From Burkholderiales bacterium (GTDB taxonomy: Bacteria > Pseudomonadota > Gammaproteobacteria > Burkholderiales > SG8-39): a stretch of DNA of 34,988 nucleotides. The notes under the pieces were generated by a model. It saw only the letters and a program-made list of their open reading frames with translations. It was not told the origin of the DNA and made no database searches. The stretch spans positions 1 through 34,988 of the forward strand of contig JADLAV010000032.1 of the NCBI GenBank assembly GCA_020848075.1. The letters run 5' to 3'. Made by a program: the position numbers and the translations under genes. Shown piece after piece: positions 25,694 to 33,825 of the stretch (positions are counted from its first letter, which is position 1; every line of letters begins with the position of its first letter).

Positions 25694-27076
25694 TCACACC
25701 ATCTTGTTTGGCTGGACCCAGGCGTCGAACTCCTCGGCGGTGACGTCGCCGAGCGCGAGCGCTGCCTCGCGCAGCGTCGATCCCTCGAGATGCGCCTTGC
25801 GCGCGATCTTCGCCGCCTTGTCGTAGCCGATGCGCGGCGCGAGGGCGGTGACCAGCATGAGCGAGCGGGCCACCAGCTCGGCGATGCGCGAGCGATTCGG
25901 CTCGATCCCGGCCGCGCAGTGCCGCTCGAACGAGCGCGCACCATCGGCGATCAGCCGGCAGCTCTGCAGGAAGTTGTGGATGATCACGGGCTTCGCGACG
26001 TTCAGCTCGAAATTCCCCGACGCGCCGGCCACGCCGATCGCAGCGTCGTTGCCGAGCACCTGCGCTGCGAGCATGAGGACGGCCTCGGACTGCGTCGGGT
26101 TCACCTTTCCGGGCATGATCGAGCTGCCGGGCTCGTTCTCCGGGATCGTGATCTCCCCGATGCCGCAGCGCGGTCCGCTTGCGAGCCAGCGCACGTCGTT
26201 TGCGATCTTCGCGAGCGCGGTCGCCGCGGTCTTCAGCGCGCCATGCCCCGCCACGAGTGCGTCGTGGGCAGCGAGCGCCTCGAACTTGTTCGGCGCCGGG
26301 ACGAACGGGAAGGCGGTGAGGCGCGCGAGCTCCGCGGCGACGCGCTCGCCGAACCCGGGCGGCGCGTTCAGCCCGGTACCGACCGCGGTGCCGCCGATCG
26401 CGAGCCGGGCAAGCCGCGCGAGCGCCGCTTCGACGTGGTCCGCTGCCTGCTCGAGCTGCACGACGTAGCCGGAGAATTCCTGTCCGAGCGTGACAGGCGT
26501 GGCGTCCTGCAGATGCGTGCGGCCGACCTTGACGATGTCCCGAAACGCGCTGCTCTTCGCGCCGAGCGTTCCGGCGAGTGCGCGCAGCGCGGGAACGACC
26601 TCATGCGCGAGCGCGGTGCAGGCGGCCACGTGCATGGCGGTGGGAAAGACGTCGTTCGACGACTGCCCGCGGTTCACGTGATCGTTGGGGTGAACGAGCC
26701 GCCCCTCCCCGCGCGGGCCGCCGAGGAGCTCGCTCGCCCGGTTGGCGAGGACCTCGTTCACGTTCATGTTCGTCTGCGTCCCCGACCCGGTCTGCCAGAC
26801 CACGAGCGGAAACTCACCGGCATGCCTGCCCGCGAGCACCTCGTCGGCGGCCGCGACGATCGCCTCGGCGATCGCGGGTTCGAGCTCGCCGAGCGCGCGA
26901 TTGACCGACGCCGCCGCTCGCTTCACGAGCGCGAGCGCCCGGACGAGCTCGGGCGGCATGCGCTCGGTGGAGATGTGAAAGTGCTCGAGCGAGCGCTGCG
27001 TCTGCGCGCCCCACAGGCGCTCGGCGGGAACCTCGATCGGCCCGAAGGTGTCGCGCTCGATCCGCGTGTCAGCCAT
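25694..27076 (-). CDS. fumC: Fumarate hydratase, class II
   Basis: A 460-aa enzyme of the fumarase/aspartase superfamily, converting fumarate and malate in the TCA cycle without an Fe-S cluster. The signature [13 protein letters not shown] lies at about residues 315-327 and includes the mobile-loop catalytic serine. [14 protein letters not shown] and [21 protein letters not shown] are the other two conserved substrate-site regions, and [16 protein letters not shown] is present. ATG 27076 is preceded by GGAGGA; the additional upstream codons lack support. Length matches FumC of E. coli (467 aa). It could be one of several fumarases; fumarate is also a product of the fahA reaction elsewhere in this window. 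It is 49 bp upstream (in its own direction) of the copper-chaperone gene's end, in convergent orientation. Confidence 0.96.
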   Translation of the reverse strand: MADTRIERDTFGPIEVPAERLWGAQTQRSLEHFHISTERMPPELVRALALVKRAAASVNRALGELEPAIAEAIVAAADEVLAGRHAGEFPLVVWQTGSGTQTNMNVNEVLANRASELLGGPRGEGRLVHPNDHVNRGQSSNDVFPTAMHVAACTALAHEVVPALRALAGTLGAKSSAFRDIVKVGRTHLQDATPVTLGQEFSGYVVQLEQAADHVEAALARLARLAIGGTAVGTGLNAPPGFGERVAAELARLTAFPFVPAPNKFEALAAHDALVAGHGALKTAATALAKIANDVRWLASGPRCGIGEITIPENEPGSSIMPGKVNPTQSEAVLMLAAQVLGNDAAIGVAGASGNFELNVAKPVIIHNFLQSCRLIADGARSFERHCAAGIEPNRSRIAELVARSLMLVTALAPRIGYDKAAKIARKAHLEGSTLREAALALGDVTAEEFDAWVQPNKMV

Positions 27077-27125
27077 GGCTCGTCCTCCTGCGGCGCTGCG
27101 CGGGCGACGCGCCACTATGCCTGCG

Positions 27126-28658
27126 TCAGCCCCGGCACTCCAGCGTGTTCCTCACGGTCCCGTCCTCGCCGACCGACTCCAGGCGCACCGTGAAGCCCCA
27201 CAGCCGGGCGAGATGCTTCAGCGTCTCTTCCGCCTCGGCCTCGCGCAGGGACCGGTTGCGGGCGGCTTGGTGGCGCAGCGTGAGCGAGCGGTCGCCATGG
27301 CGCTCGTAGTTCGCGACCTGGATGTCGGGCACGACGTAGTCGCGGCTGTACTGGCGCGACAGCAGCATGCGGACGCGCTGGTAGCCCGCCTCGTCGTGGA
27401 TCGAATCCACGACGAGCTCGGGCTCGTCCTCGTGGTCGGCGATGGCGAAGAACCGGAAGTCCCGGATCAGCTTCGGTGACAAGTACTGCGCGATGAACGA
27501 CTCGTCCTTGAAGTTGCGCATCGCGAAATCCAGCACCTGGCGCCAGTCGGTGCCCGCCACCTCCGGGAACCACTGCCGGTCCTCGGCGGTCGGCGCCTCG
27601 CAGATCCGCTTCAGGTCCTGGTACATCGCGAATCCGAGCGCATAGGGGTTCAGCCCGCCGTAGCCCTGCTGGTCGAACCCGCGCTGCGCGATCACGTTCG
27701 TGTGCGCCTGCAGGAACTCGAGCATGAACGCGTCGTCGACCAGGCCCTTGTCGTAGAGCCGGTTGGCGAGCGTATAGTGCCAGAAGCAGGCCCAACCCTC
27801 GTTCATCACTCTGGTCTGGGACTGCGGGTAGAAGTACTGCGCGATCTTGCGCACGATGCGCACGATCTCCTTCTGCCAGGGCTCGAGCTTGGGGGAGTAC
27901 TTCTCGACGAAGTAGAGCAGGTTCTCTTCGGGCTCCGCCGGAAACGGCGGCCGGCGCGCGGCCTCGGGCTCCTTGGCTTCCGGCCGCGGCAGCGTCCGCC
28001 ACAGGTCGTTGAACAGCCGGCGTGCGTTTTCCTCGCGCTCGGCCTGGCGTCGCTCCTCGTCCTTGAGCGACTTGGCGCCCGGGCGCTTGTACTTGTCCAC
28101 GCCGTGCGGCGCAAGCGCGTGGCACGAATCGAGCACCTCCTCGACCGCGCCGACGCCGTAGCGCTCCTCGCACTTCATCACGTAGTTCCGCGCGAACACC
28201 AGGTAGTCGAGGATGGCGTCGGCGTAGGTCCACTGCCGGAAGAGATAGTTGCCCTTGAAGAAGGAGTTGTGGCCGTAGCAGGCGTGCGCGATCACGAGCG
28301 CCTGCATGGTGATCGTGTTCTCCTCCATCAGGTACGCGATGCACGGATCGGAGTTGATCACGATCTCGTAGGCGAGGCCCTGGTAGCCCTTGCGGTAGAG
28401 CGCCTCGTTGCGGATGAACTCCTTGCCGTGAGTCCAGTGCGGATAGGTGATCGGCAATCCGGTCGACGCGTAGGCGTCGAGCATCTGTTCGGAGGTGATC
28501 ACCTCGATCTGGTTCGGGTAGGTGTCCAGCCCGAACTCGCGGGCGCACTCGCCGATCGCGTCGTCGTAGCGCCGGATGAGCTCGAAGGTCCACTCCGGTC
28601 CGCGCGAGATCGGCTCCGCCGCGCGCAGCGTCACGCCGCCGTTCACGCCGCCGCTCAC
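27126..28658 (-). CDS. SpoVR/YcgB family protein
   Basis: A 510-aa soluble protein of the SpoVR family, the same length as E. coli YcgB. Conserved family stretches are [74 protein letters not shown] (given here in pieces under the usual SpoVR order), [14 protein letters not shown], and ESWATFWHY-like [20 protein letters not shown]. The biochemical function is not established; in Bacillus the gene affects spore cortex, and in enterics it is linked to stationary-phase physiology together with YeaG/YeaH. The GTG at 28658 overlaps the yeaH stop (GTGA) and is served by AAGGA six bases upstream, so translation is coupled. It is the last gene of the prkA-yeaH-spoVR operon. Histidine-rich conserved motifs suggest a possible metal site, which is my inference. 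Confidence 0.93.
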   Translation of the reverse strand: MSGGVNGGVTLRAAEPISRGPEWTFELIRRYDDAIGECAREFGLDTYPNQIEVITSEQMLDAYASTGLPITYPHWTHGKEFIRNEALYRKGYQGLAYEIVINSDPCIAYLMEENTITMQALVIAHACYGHNSFFKGNYLFRQWTYADAILDYLVFARNYVMKCEERYGVGAVEEVLDSCHALAPHGVDKYKRPGAKSLKDEERRQAEREENARRLFNDLWRTLPRPEAKEPEAARRPPFPAEPEENLLYFVEKYSPKLEPWQKEIVRIVRKIAQYFYPQSQTRVMNEGWACFWHYTLANRLYDKGLVDDAFMLEFLQAHTNVIAQRGFDQQGYGGLNPYALGFAMYQDLKRICEAPTAEDRQWFPEVAGTDWRQVLDFAMRNFKDESFIAQYLSPKLIRDFRFFAIADHEDEPELVVDSIHDEAGYQRVRMLLSRQYSRDYVVPDIQVANYERHGDRSLTLRHQAARNRSLREAEAEETLKHLARLWGFTVRLESVGEDGTVRNTLECRG

Positions 28659-29926
28659 GCGGTTTCCTTCTTGAACAGGTCGCGGAACACCGGGTAGATC
28701 TCGGAGCGGCCGTGCACGCGCCGCATGGCGAAGTTCCGCTCGGCGCCGGCGAGCTCCTCGTAGGCCGCCCACAGGGTGCTGGTGCGACTGTCGTTCTCGT
28801 CCGGGATCTCGATGTAGGCGAAGTAGCGGGCGACCGGGAGCAGGAAGTCGCGCAGGTAGCGCATGCTCTTCGCCGGGTCGCTGCCGAAAGCATCCCCGTC
28901 GGAGGCCTGCGCCGCGTAGATGTTCCAGTCGGAGGACTCGTAGCGCTCCTCCACGATCCTGTGCATCAGCTCGAGCGCCGAGCAGACGACGGTGCCCCCG
29001 GTGCGCGGATCGTGGAAGAACGCGTCCTCGTCGCATTCCTCGGCATTGTCGGTGTGGCGGATGAACACCAGCTCGACCTGCTCGTACTTGCGCGTGAGGA
29101 AGAGGTAGAGCAGGGTGTAGAAGCGCTTGGCGAGCTCCTTCTTGCGCTCGTCCATCGAGGCGGAGACGTCCATCAGGCAGAACATGACGGCGCGCGCAAC
29201 CGGGGCCGGCACCGCAACCCGGTTGCGATAGCGCAGGTCGAGCTCGTCCAGGAAGGGGACGCGGGTGAGCTTGCGCTCCAGCTCCTCCACGCGATCGCGC
29301 AGCATCGAGACCTGCAGCACCGAGACCGAGCGGCGCTCGGCCTCCTCGAGCTCACGGCGCGCCGCCTCGAGTTCCTCGCGGATCGCGGCCGCGAGCGCGA
29401 TGCGGCGGCCGAGCGACTGCTTCAGCGTGCGCACGACCGCGAGATTGCTGGGCGAGCCGTCGCGCCGGAACCCGGCGCGCACCCACTTCCGCTCGGGCAC
29501 GTCGCCGAGGAAGTTGCGCACCATGTCGGGGAGTTCCATGTCCTCGAAGAAGAGATCGAGGAACTCCTCCCGCGACAGGGTGAACACGAAATCGTCGACC
29601 GCCTCGCCCTCGCCACCTTCGGTCCCGCGGCCCACGCCCTCGGCTCCGCCTTTGGGCCGGGGGACGGTGTCGCCCGCGGTGAACTCCTTGTTGCCCGGAT
29701 GGACGAGCTCGCGGTCCCCGCCGGGACCGTGCCGGAACGCCGGCTCCCGGATGTCCCGCGCCGGGATGTTGACGTTCCCGCCCTTGTCGATGTCGGTGAT
29801 GGAGCGCTCGGCGGCCACCCCCTTCACCGAGCGGCGGATCTGCTCCTTGTAGCGGCGCAGGAAGCGCTCGCGGTTGACCGCGCTCTTGTTGCCGCCCGCG
29901 AGCCTCCGGTCGATCAGGTGGTTCAT
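28655..29926 (-). CDS. yeaH: YeaH/YhbH family protein (DUF444, vWA-like)
   Basis: A 423-aa protein (E. coli YeaH is 427 aa) of the DUF444 family, always found near PrkA kinases. The N-terminus MNHLIDRRLAGGNKSAVNRERFLRRYKEQI is the family signature. A flexible Gly-rich segment (about 75-108) follows, then VFTLSREEFLDLFFEDMELP, and a charged coiled-coil-like stretch at about 180-222. The C-terminal half carries a MIDAS-like motif D253-x-S255-x-S257 (LMDVSASMDE), supporting a von Willebrand A-type fold for metal-dependent protein contacts. It begins 22 bp after the prkA stop with AAGGAC upstream and overlaps the SpoVR gene by four bases. The likely role is partner or substrate of the PrkA kinase in starvation or stress response; this is inferred from E. 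coli YeaG-YeaH. Confidence 0.93.
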   Translation of the reverse strand: MNHLIDRRLAGGNKSAVNRERFLRRYKEQIRRSVKGVAAERSITDIDKGGNVNIPARDIREPAFRHGPGGDRELVHPGNKEFTAGDTVPRPKGGAEGVGRGTEGGEGEAVDDFVFTLSREEFLDLFFEDMELPDMVRNFLGDVPERKWVRAGFRRDGSPSNLAVVRTLKQSLGRRIALAAAIREELEAARRELEEAERRSVSVLQVSMLRDRVEELERKLTRVPFLDELDLRYRNRVAVPAPVARAVMFCLMDVSASMDERKKELAKRFYTLLYLFLTRKYEQVELVFIRHTDNAEECDEDAFFHDPRTGGTVVCSALELMHRIVEERYESSDWNIYAAQASDGDAFGSDPAKSMRYLRDFLLPVARYFAYIEIPDENDSRTSTLWAAYEELAGAERNFAMRRVHGRSEIYPVFRDLFKKETA

Positions 29927-29937
29927 GCGTCCTTAAT

Positions 29938-29949
29938 GGGGCATGCCCC
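29938..29949. repeat. 12-bp perfect palindrome between prkA and yeaH
   Basis: GGGGCATGCCCC is perfectly self-complementary and occupies the short prkA-yeaH junction, touching the prkA stop codon and ending 11 bp before the yeaH ATG. In the mRNA it could form only a small hairpin between homodimeric strands or a 4-bp stem, so its effect on yeaH translation is uncertain. Confidence 0.3.
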
Positions 29950-31874
29950 TACTGCGACTTCCGCACCCGCAGGTACCACTCGCACAGGAGCCGGACCTGC
30001 TTGTCGGTGTAGCCCTTCTCGACCATGCGGGCCACGAAGTCCTTGTGCTTCTGCTCGTCGTCGACCGAGGCCTTGGCGGTGAACGAGATCACCGGCAGCA
30101 GATCCTCGGTGGTGGCGAACATCTTCTTCTCGATCACCTCGCGCAGCTTCTCGTAGCTCCGCCAGTCCGGGTTCTTGCCGCCGTGCGACGCGCGGGCGCG
30201 GAGCACGAAGTTCACGATCTCGTTGCGGAAGTCCTTGGGGTTCGCGATTCCGGCGGGCTTCTCGATCTTCTCCAGCTCGGAATTGAGGTGCTGGCGGTCG
30301 AAGATCTCGCCGGTCTCGGGGTCGCGGTACTCCTCGTCCTGCAGCCAGCAGTCGGCGTAGGTGACGTAACGGTCGAAGATGTTCTGGCCGTACTCGGTGT
30401 ACGACTCGAGATAGGCGGTCTGGATCTCCTTGCCGATGAACTCGGCGTAGCGCGGCGCAAGGTAGCCCTTGATGAATTCCAGGTACCGGCGCTTGAGCTC
30501 GTCCGGCAGATCCTCCTTCTGCACGCGCTGCTCGAGCACGTACATGAGGTGCACCGGGTTGGCCGCCACCTCGGTCTGATCGTAATTGAACACCGACGAG
30601 AGCACCTTGTACGAGAAGCGCGTCGAGATGCCGGTCATGCCCTCGTCGTGGCCGGCGTAGTCGCGGTACTCCTGGTACGACTTCGCCTTCGGATCGACGT
30701 CCTTCAGGCTCTCGCCGTCGTAGACCCGCATCTTGGAGTAGATGCTCGAATTCTCCGGCTCCTTCAGCCGCGTGAGCACGGCGAACTGCGCCATCATGTC
30801 GAGGGTGCCCGGTGCGCACGGCGCCTCCGAGAGGCTCGAGTTGTTGAGCAGCTTCTTGTAGATCTTGTACTCCTCGGACACCCGCAGGCAATACGGGACC
30901 TTGACGATGTAGATGCGGTCGAGGAAGGCCTCGTTGTGCTTGTTGTTGCGGAACGTCTGCCACTCGGTCTCGTTCGAGTGGGCCAGGATGACCCCGGAGA
31001 AGGGGATGGCGCCGAAGCCCTCGGTGCCCTTGTAGTTGCCCTCCTGCGTAGCGGTGAGGAGCGGATGGAGCATCTTGATCGGGGCCTTGAACATCTCGAC
31101 GAACTCGAGGAGGCCCTGGTTGGAGAGGCAGAGCCCGCCGGAATAGCTGTACGCGTCGGGGTCGTCCTGCGCGAAGCGGTCGAGCTTGCGGATGTCGACC
31201 TTGCCGACGAGCGAGGAGATGTCCTGGTTGTTCTCGTCGCCCGGCTCGGTCTTGGTCACCGCGATCTGCTTGAGGATCGACGGCTTCAGCCGGACCACGC
31301 GGAACTTGGAGATGTCGCCGTCGAACTCCCTCAGGCGCTTGACCGCCCACGGCGACATGATGCCGTTCAGGTAGCGCTTCGGAATGCCGTATTCCTTCTC
31401 AAGCGCCTCGCCGAGCTGCAGCGGGTTGAAGAGCCCGAGCGGCGACTCGTTCACCGGCGAGCCCTTCAGGGCGTAGATCGGGTAGGCCTCCATCAGCTGC
31501 TTCAGCCGCTCGGCGATCGAGGACTTGCCGCCGCCGACCGGGCCGAGCAGGTAGAGCACCTGCTTCTTCTCCTCCAGCCCCTGCGCCGCGTGCTTGAAGA
31601 AGGAGACGATCTGGTCGATCACCTCCTCCATCCCGTAGAACTCGTCGAAGGCCGGATACCGGCGGATGATCCGGTTGCCGAAGATCCGGGACAGCCTGGG
31701 ATCGTGGCGGGTGTCGACCAGCTCCGGCTCGCCGATCGCCTTCAGCATGCGCTCGGCCGGGGTCGCGTATGTCAGCGGCTCGAAGCGCCCGAGGTCGAGA
31801 TACTCCTGCAGCGACATCTCCTCGTGGTTCGTACTCGTATAGTACGACCGGAAGCTCTGGACGATGTCAACCAT
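29949..31874 (-). CDS. prkA: PrkA-family serine protein kinase / AAA+ protein
   Basis: A 641-aa protein close in length to E. coli YeaG (644 aa). The N-terminal AAA+ module contains the Walker A motif GPVGGGKSS at residues 111-119, following the PrkA signature (RIIRRYPAFDEFYGMEEVIDQIV). The C-terminal PrkA domain contains DEGMTGISTRFSYKVLSSVFN and EYGQNIFDRYVTYADCWLQDEEYRD. Family members are described as Ser/Thr kinases, and some as ATPases or proteases; activity here is inferred. ATG 31874 has a strong site, GGAGGT. It heads the prkA-yeaH-spoVR operon. E. coli yeaGH is known to respond to nitrogen limitation through sigma-54/NtrC and to sigma-S, and a sigma-54-like sequence lies at 31962-31978 upstream here. 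Confidence 0.95.
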   Translation of the reverse strand: MVDIVQSFRSYYTSTNHEEMSLQEYLDLGRFEPLTYATPAERMLKAIGEPELVDTRHDPRLSRIFGNRIIRRYPAFDEFYGMEEVIDQIVSFFKHAAQGLEEKKQVLYLLGPVGGGKSSIAERLKQLMEAYPIYALKGSPVNESPLGLFNPLQLGEALEKEYGIPKRYLNGIMSPWAVKRLREFDGDISKFRVVRLKPSILKQIAVTKTEPGDENNQDISSLVGKVDIRKLDRFAQDDPDAYSYSGGLCLSNQGLLEFVEMFKAPIKMLHPLLTATQEGNYKGTEGFGAIPFSGVILAHSNETEWQTFRNNKHNEAFLDRIYIVKVPYCLRVSEEYKIYKKLLNNSSLSEAPCAPGTLDMMAQFAVLTRLKEPENSSIYSKMRVYDGESLKDVDPKAKSYQEYRDYAGHDEGMTGISTRFSYKVLSSVFNYDQTEVAANPVHLMYVLEQRVQKEDLPDELKRRYLEFIKGYLAPRYAEFIGKEIQTAYLESYTEYGQNIFDRYVTYADCWLQDEEYRDPETGEIFDRQHLNSELEKIEKPAGIANPKDFRNEIVNFVLRARASHGGKNPDWRSYEKLREVIEKKMFATTEDLLPVISFTAKASVDDEQKHKDFVARMVEKGYTDKQVRLLCEWYLRVRKSQ

Positions 31875-31961
31875 GGCTCACCTCCACTTGGCGGCGGGCA
31901 GTATCCCCCGCCGAAACCCCTTATAGACCCAGCGTGTCGCGCGCAGGTTCCTGTCCTCGGC

Positions 31962-31978
31962 ATGCATTTCGCGTTCCA
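31962..31978 (-). promoter_or_regulatory. Candidate sigma-54 promoter of the prkA operon
   Basis: Minus-strand TGGAACG-N4-ATGCAT matches the -24/-12 consensus TGGCACG-N4-TTGCAT except for one base in each element, with the obligatory GG and GC exactly 10 bases apart. Transcription would start about 12 bases downstream, near 31952, giving a leader of about 78 nt. The homologous E. coli yeaGH operon is sigma-54 dependent, which raises the prior. Confidence 0.42.
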
Positions 31979-32314
31979 GTACCCTCCCTCCCTGTTGCGC
32001 GAAGCTCTAAAATTAACGTCTGAAGGCCGGTTCGTGTTTACAAGTAGCACACACTCTAGCGCTTTCCGACGGTGCGATAAACCGCGTTGTTCGCGTTAGC
32101 ATATAAATAGCTAGTCGGCGCGGCGCTCGTCGCGTGACCGATGTCTCATCGTCCTCAATCGGCAGGGTGTGAAGACCCCGTTCGCTCTTGTCACTCGCGC
32201 CCGGCGAGTGCCAATCGCGCATCGTCAGGGTGCGCGAACGAGCCGCGGCGCCTTCATGCTCTGCCGGCCATTCGTCCCGCAACGCCGGCCGATCCATCAT
32301 GCCGGCGCGCCATC

Positions 32315-32320
32315 TATAAT
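32315..32320 (+). promoter_or_regulatory. Consensus -10 box directly before the YcbL-type gene
   Basis: A perfect TATAAT ends only 8 bp before the ATG at 32329. The transcription start should therefore fall on or within a base or two of the start codon. No Shine-Dalgarno sequence lies between them. The -35 position (around 32292-32297) is poor. Confidence 0.45.
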
Positions 32321-32328
32321 CGCGGGCC

Positions 32329-32976
32329 ATGCCGTTGCAGTGCGCCATCCTCCCGGTCACCCCTTTCCAGCAGAACTGCTCGATCGTGTGGGACGACGCG
32401 TCGCTCGCCGCCGCGATCGTCGATCCCGGTGGCGACCTCGCGGAGATCAAGCGGTTCGTCGCGGAGCACGCGCTCCACGTGGAGAAGATTCTCCTCACGC
32501 ACGGCCACGTCGATCATGCCGGCGCGGCCGCGGAGCTCGCGGGCGAGCTCGGCGTGCCGATCGAAGGGCCGCACCGCGACGAGCAGTTCTGGATCGACCT
32601 GCTGCCCGGCCAGGCCCGCCAGTGGGGCTTGCCACCGGCCGCGGCGTTCACGCCCGACCGCTGGCTCGAGCAGGGCGACACCGTGACGGTCGGCGGGCAC
32701 GCGCTCGAGGTGCGTCACTGCCCGGGACACACCCCCGGGCATGTCGTCTTTTTCTGCGCAGCGGCGCGGCTCGCGATCGTCGGCGACGTGCTCTTTCGCG
32801 GATCGATCGGGCGCACCGACTTCCCGCGCGGCGACCACGCGATGCTCCTCCGCTCGATCCGCGAGCAGCTCTTCACGCTTGGCGACGAGGTGACCGTCGT
32901 TCCCGGCCACGGGCCGCTGACGACGATCGGCGAGGAGCGCCGGAGCAACCCCTTCGTCGCGGACGATCCGGCCTGA
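32329..32976 (+). CDS. Metallo-beta-lactamase-fold hydrolase, YcbL/glyoxalase II-type
   Basis: A 215-aa hydrolase of the metallo-beta-lactamase superfamily, the same length as E. coli/Salmonella YcbL, a type II glyoxalase-like thioesterase acting on S-lactoylglutathione-type substrates. The dinuclear metal motif THGHVDH is at residues 57-63; further ligands are in CPGHTPGH, IVGDVLF and VPGHGPLT. GSIGRTDFPRGDH is a hallmark of this subgroup. Methionine 32329 starts the conserved N-terminus MPLQCAILPVTPFQQNCSIV. There is no ribosome-binding site before it but a TATAAT box just upstream, so the message may be leaderless. Divergent from prkA and convergent with the CBS-domain gene. Actual thioester substrate not determinable. 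Confidence 0.92.
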   Translation: MPLQCAILPVTPFQQNCSIVWDDASLAAAIVDPGGDLAEIKRFVAEHALHVEKILLTHGHVDHAGAAAELAGELGVPIEGPHRDEQFWIDLLPGQARQWGLPPAAAFTPDRWLEQGDTVTVGGHALEVRHCPGHTPGHVVFFCAAARLAIVGDVLFRGSIGRTDFPRGDHAMLLRSIREQLFTLGDEVTVVPGHGPLTTIGEERRSNPFVADDPA

Positions 32977-33036
32977 GGGCTCAGCCCGTCGAAGGCGAAC
33001 GGGCGGAACGCGGGGCCTCGCGGCCCACGGACCGCC

Positions 33037-33540
33037 TCAGGGTTTGCGCGCGGTCGACTTCGCCGTGGCTCGCCTCTTCGGGGAAGGCTTTTTCGCGGGC
33101 GCCCTCCCCGCGCCGGGCATTCTCGCCGCCGCCGGCCTGCGCTGCTTGGTGCCCGGCCGGCTCGAAAGGATCCGCACGAAGACCTCGAAGAGGTCGCTTT
33201 CGGTGATGACCCCGAGCAGATTGAGGTCGGCGTCCACGACCGGAAGACAGCCGATCTTCTGGCTCATCATCATCCGCGCGGCCTCGACGATCGGCACGTC
33301 GGCCTTCGCCGTGATGACCGGGCGGTGCATGACCTCGGCGATCTCGACCGGCGCGTTCTGATACCGGGTGGCCGCCACCAGGAGGTCGCGCTGCGCCACC
33401 AGGCCGACGAGCTTGCCTTGCGCATCCGTGACCGGCAGGTGGTGCACCCCCTTGCCCCGCATGATGTCGAATGCCGTCCGGTAATCCGCATCGGCGCGCA
33501 CCGTCACCACCGGCGCGCTCATGTGCTTGCCCACGTTCAT
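33037..33540 (-). CDS. Two-CBS-domain protein with basic C-terminal tail
   Basis: A 167-aa cytosolic protein made of a tandem CBS pair (Bateman module). CBS1 spans about residues 1-62 ([34 protein letters not shown]) and CBS2 about 66-125 ([34 protein letters not shown], ending [16 protein letters not shown]). Such pairs bind adenosine nucleotides and sense energy or redox state. The last 38 residues are very rich in Lys, Arg, Ala and Pro (for example [23 protein letters not shown]), resembling histone-H1-like tails and suggesting contact with nucleic acid; the function is unknown. The ATG at 33540 reads [18 protein letters not shown] -10 candidate lies at 33576-33581 on the minus strand, within an inverted repeat shared with the divergent panE remnant. 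Confidence 0.88.
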   Translation of the reverse strand: MNVGKHMSAPVVTVRADADYRTAFDIMRGKGVHHLPVTDAQGKLVGLVAQRDLLVAATRYQNAPVEIAEVMHRPVITAKADVPIVEAARMMMSQKIGCLPVVDADLNLLGVITESDLFEVFVRILSSRPGTKQRRPAAARMPGAGRAPAKKPSPKRRATAKSTARKP

Positions 33541-33574
33541 CGTCCACGTCCTTTGTGTTCGCAGCCCTCACCGC

Positions 33575-33606
33575 GATGATACCGGCTCGCCGCGCGGGGT
33601 ATCATC
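33575..33606. promoter_or_regulatory. Inverted repeat carrying divergent -10 boxes
   Basis: GATGATACC (33575-33583) and GGTATCATC (33598-33606) form a perfect 9-bp inverted repeat with a 14-bp centre. Each arm contains TATCAT in outward orientation, one facing the CBS-domain gene (start 33540) and one facing the panE remnant (start 33627). The -10 boxes are thus symmetrical. It could be a divergent promoter or an operator covering both. Confidence 0.35.
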
Positions 33607-33626
33607 CCCGGCCGGGAGAACGCGCC

Positions 33627-33811
33627 ATGAACATCCTCGTCCTGGGGGCGGGTGGAGTCGGAGGCTATTTCGGTGCCCGGCTGGCGCAGGCCGGCGCGGA
33701 TGTGACCTTCCTCGTGCGCGAGCGCCGCGCGCGGCGGGCCCGGACGCGAGGCTGCTTGCCGCAGCCTATTGCCATCTCCAGGTGTACGAGCGGTGCCGTC
33801 GTGACGCCTGA
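33627..33811 (+). pseudogene. panE: 2-dehydropantoate 2-reductase remnant with internal deletion
   Basis: The 5' end is intact: a ribosome site (GGGAGA), then ATG 33627 encoding [20 protein letters not shown], the NADPH-binding Rossmann motif [10 protein letters not shown] of ketopantoate reductases. After about 35 codons (LVRERRA) the frame loses family character. In the +1 frame, the sequence resumes as [17 protein letters not shown] and stops at 33811; this matches the far C-terminal end of the same family (xxLxAAYxHLQxYE). The middle, about 250 codons by comparison with the usual 300-aa protein, is missing and the two ends are out of frame, so no active enzyme can be made. The junction is near 33725-33740 in a GCG/GGC-rich run. 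The intact enzyme makes pantoate for coenzyme A; another copy or IlvC would have to supply it. Confidence 0.75.
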
Positions 33812-33825
33812 TGCGTGTCCGGGCG

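Larger units (their letters stand above)
31875..32328. other. Regulatory intergenic region between prkA and the YcbL-type gene
   Basis: A 454-bp gap between divergent genes with no supported coding sequence. About 32000-32120 is visibly less GC-rich than its surroundings. It contains a near-palindrome AACCGCGTTGTTCGCGTT (32080-32097), some 100 bp upstream of the sigma-54-like element, where an enhancer-binding protein might sit. The right half is GC-rich, with no recognised structure except the TATAAT at 32315-32320. Open frames across it are not conserved-looking. Confidence 0.5.
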
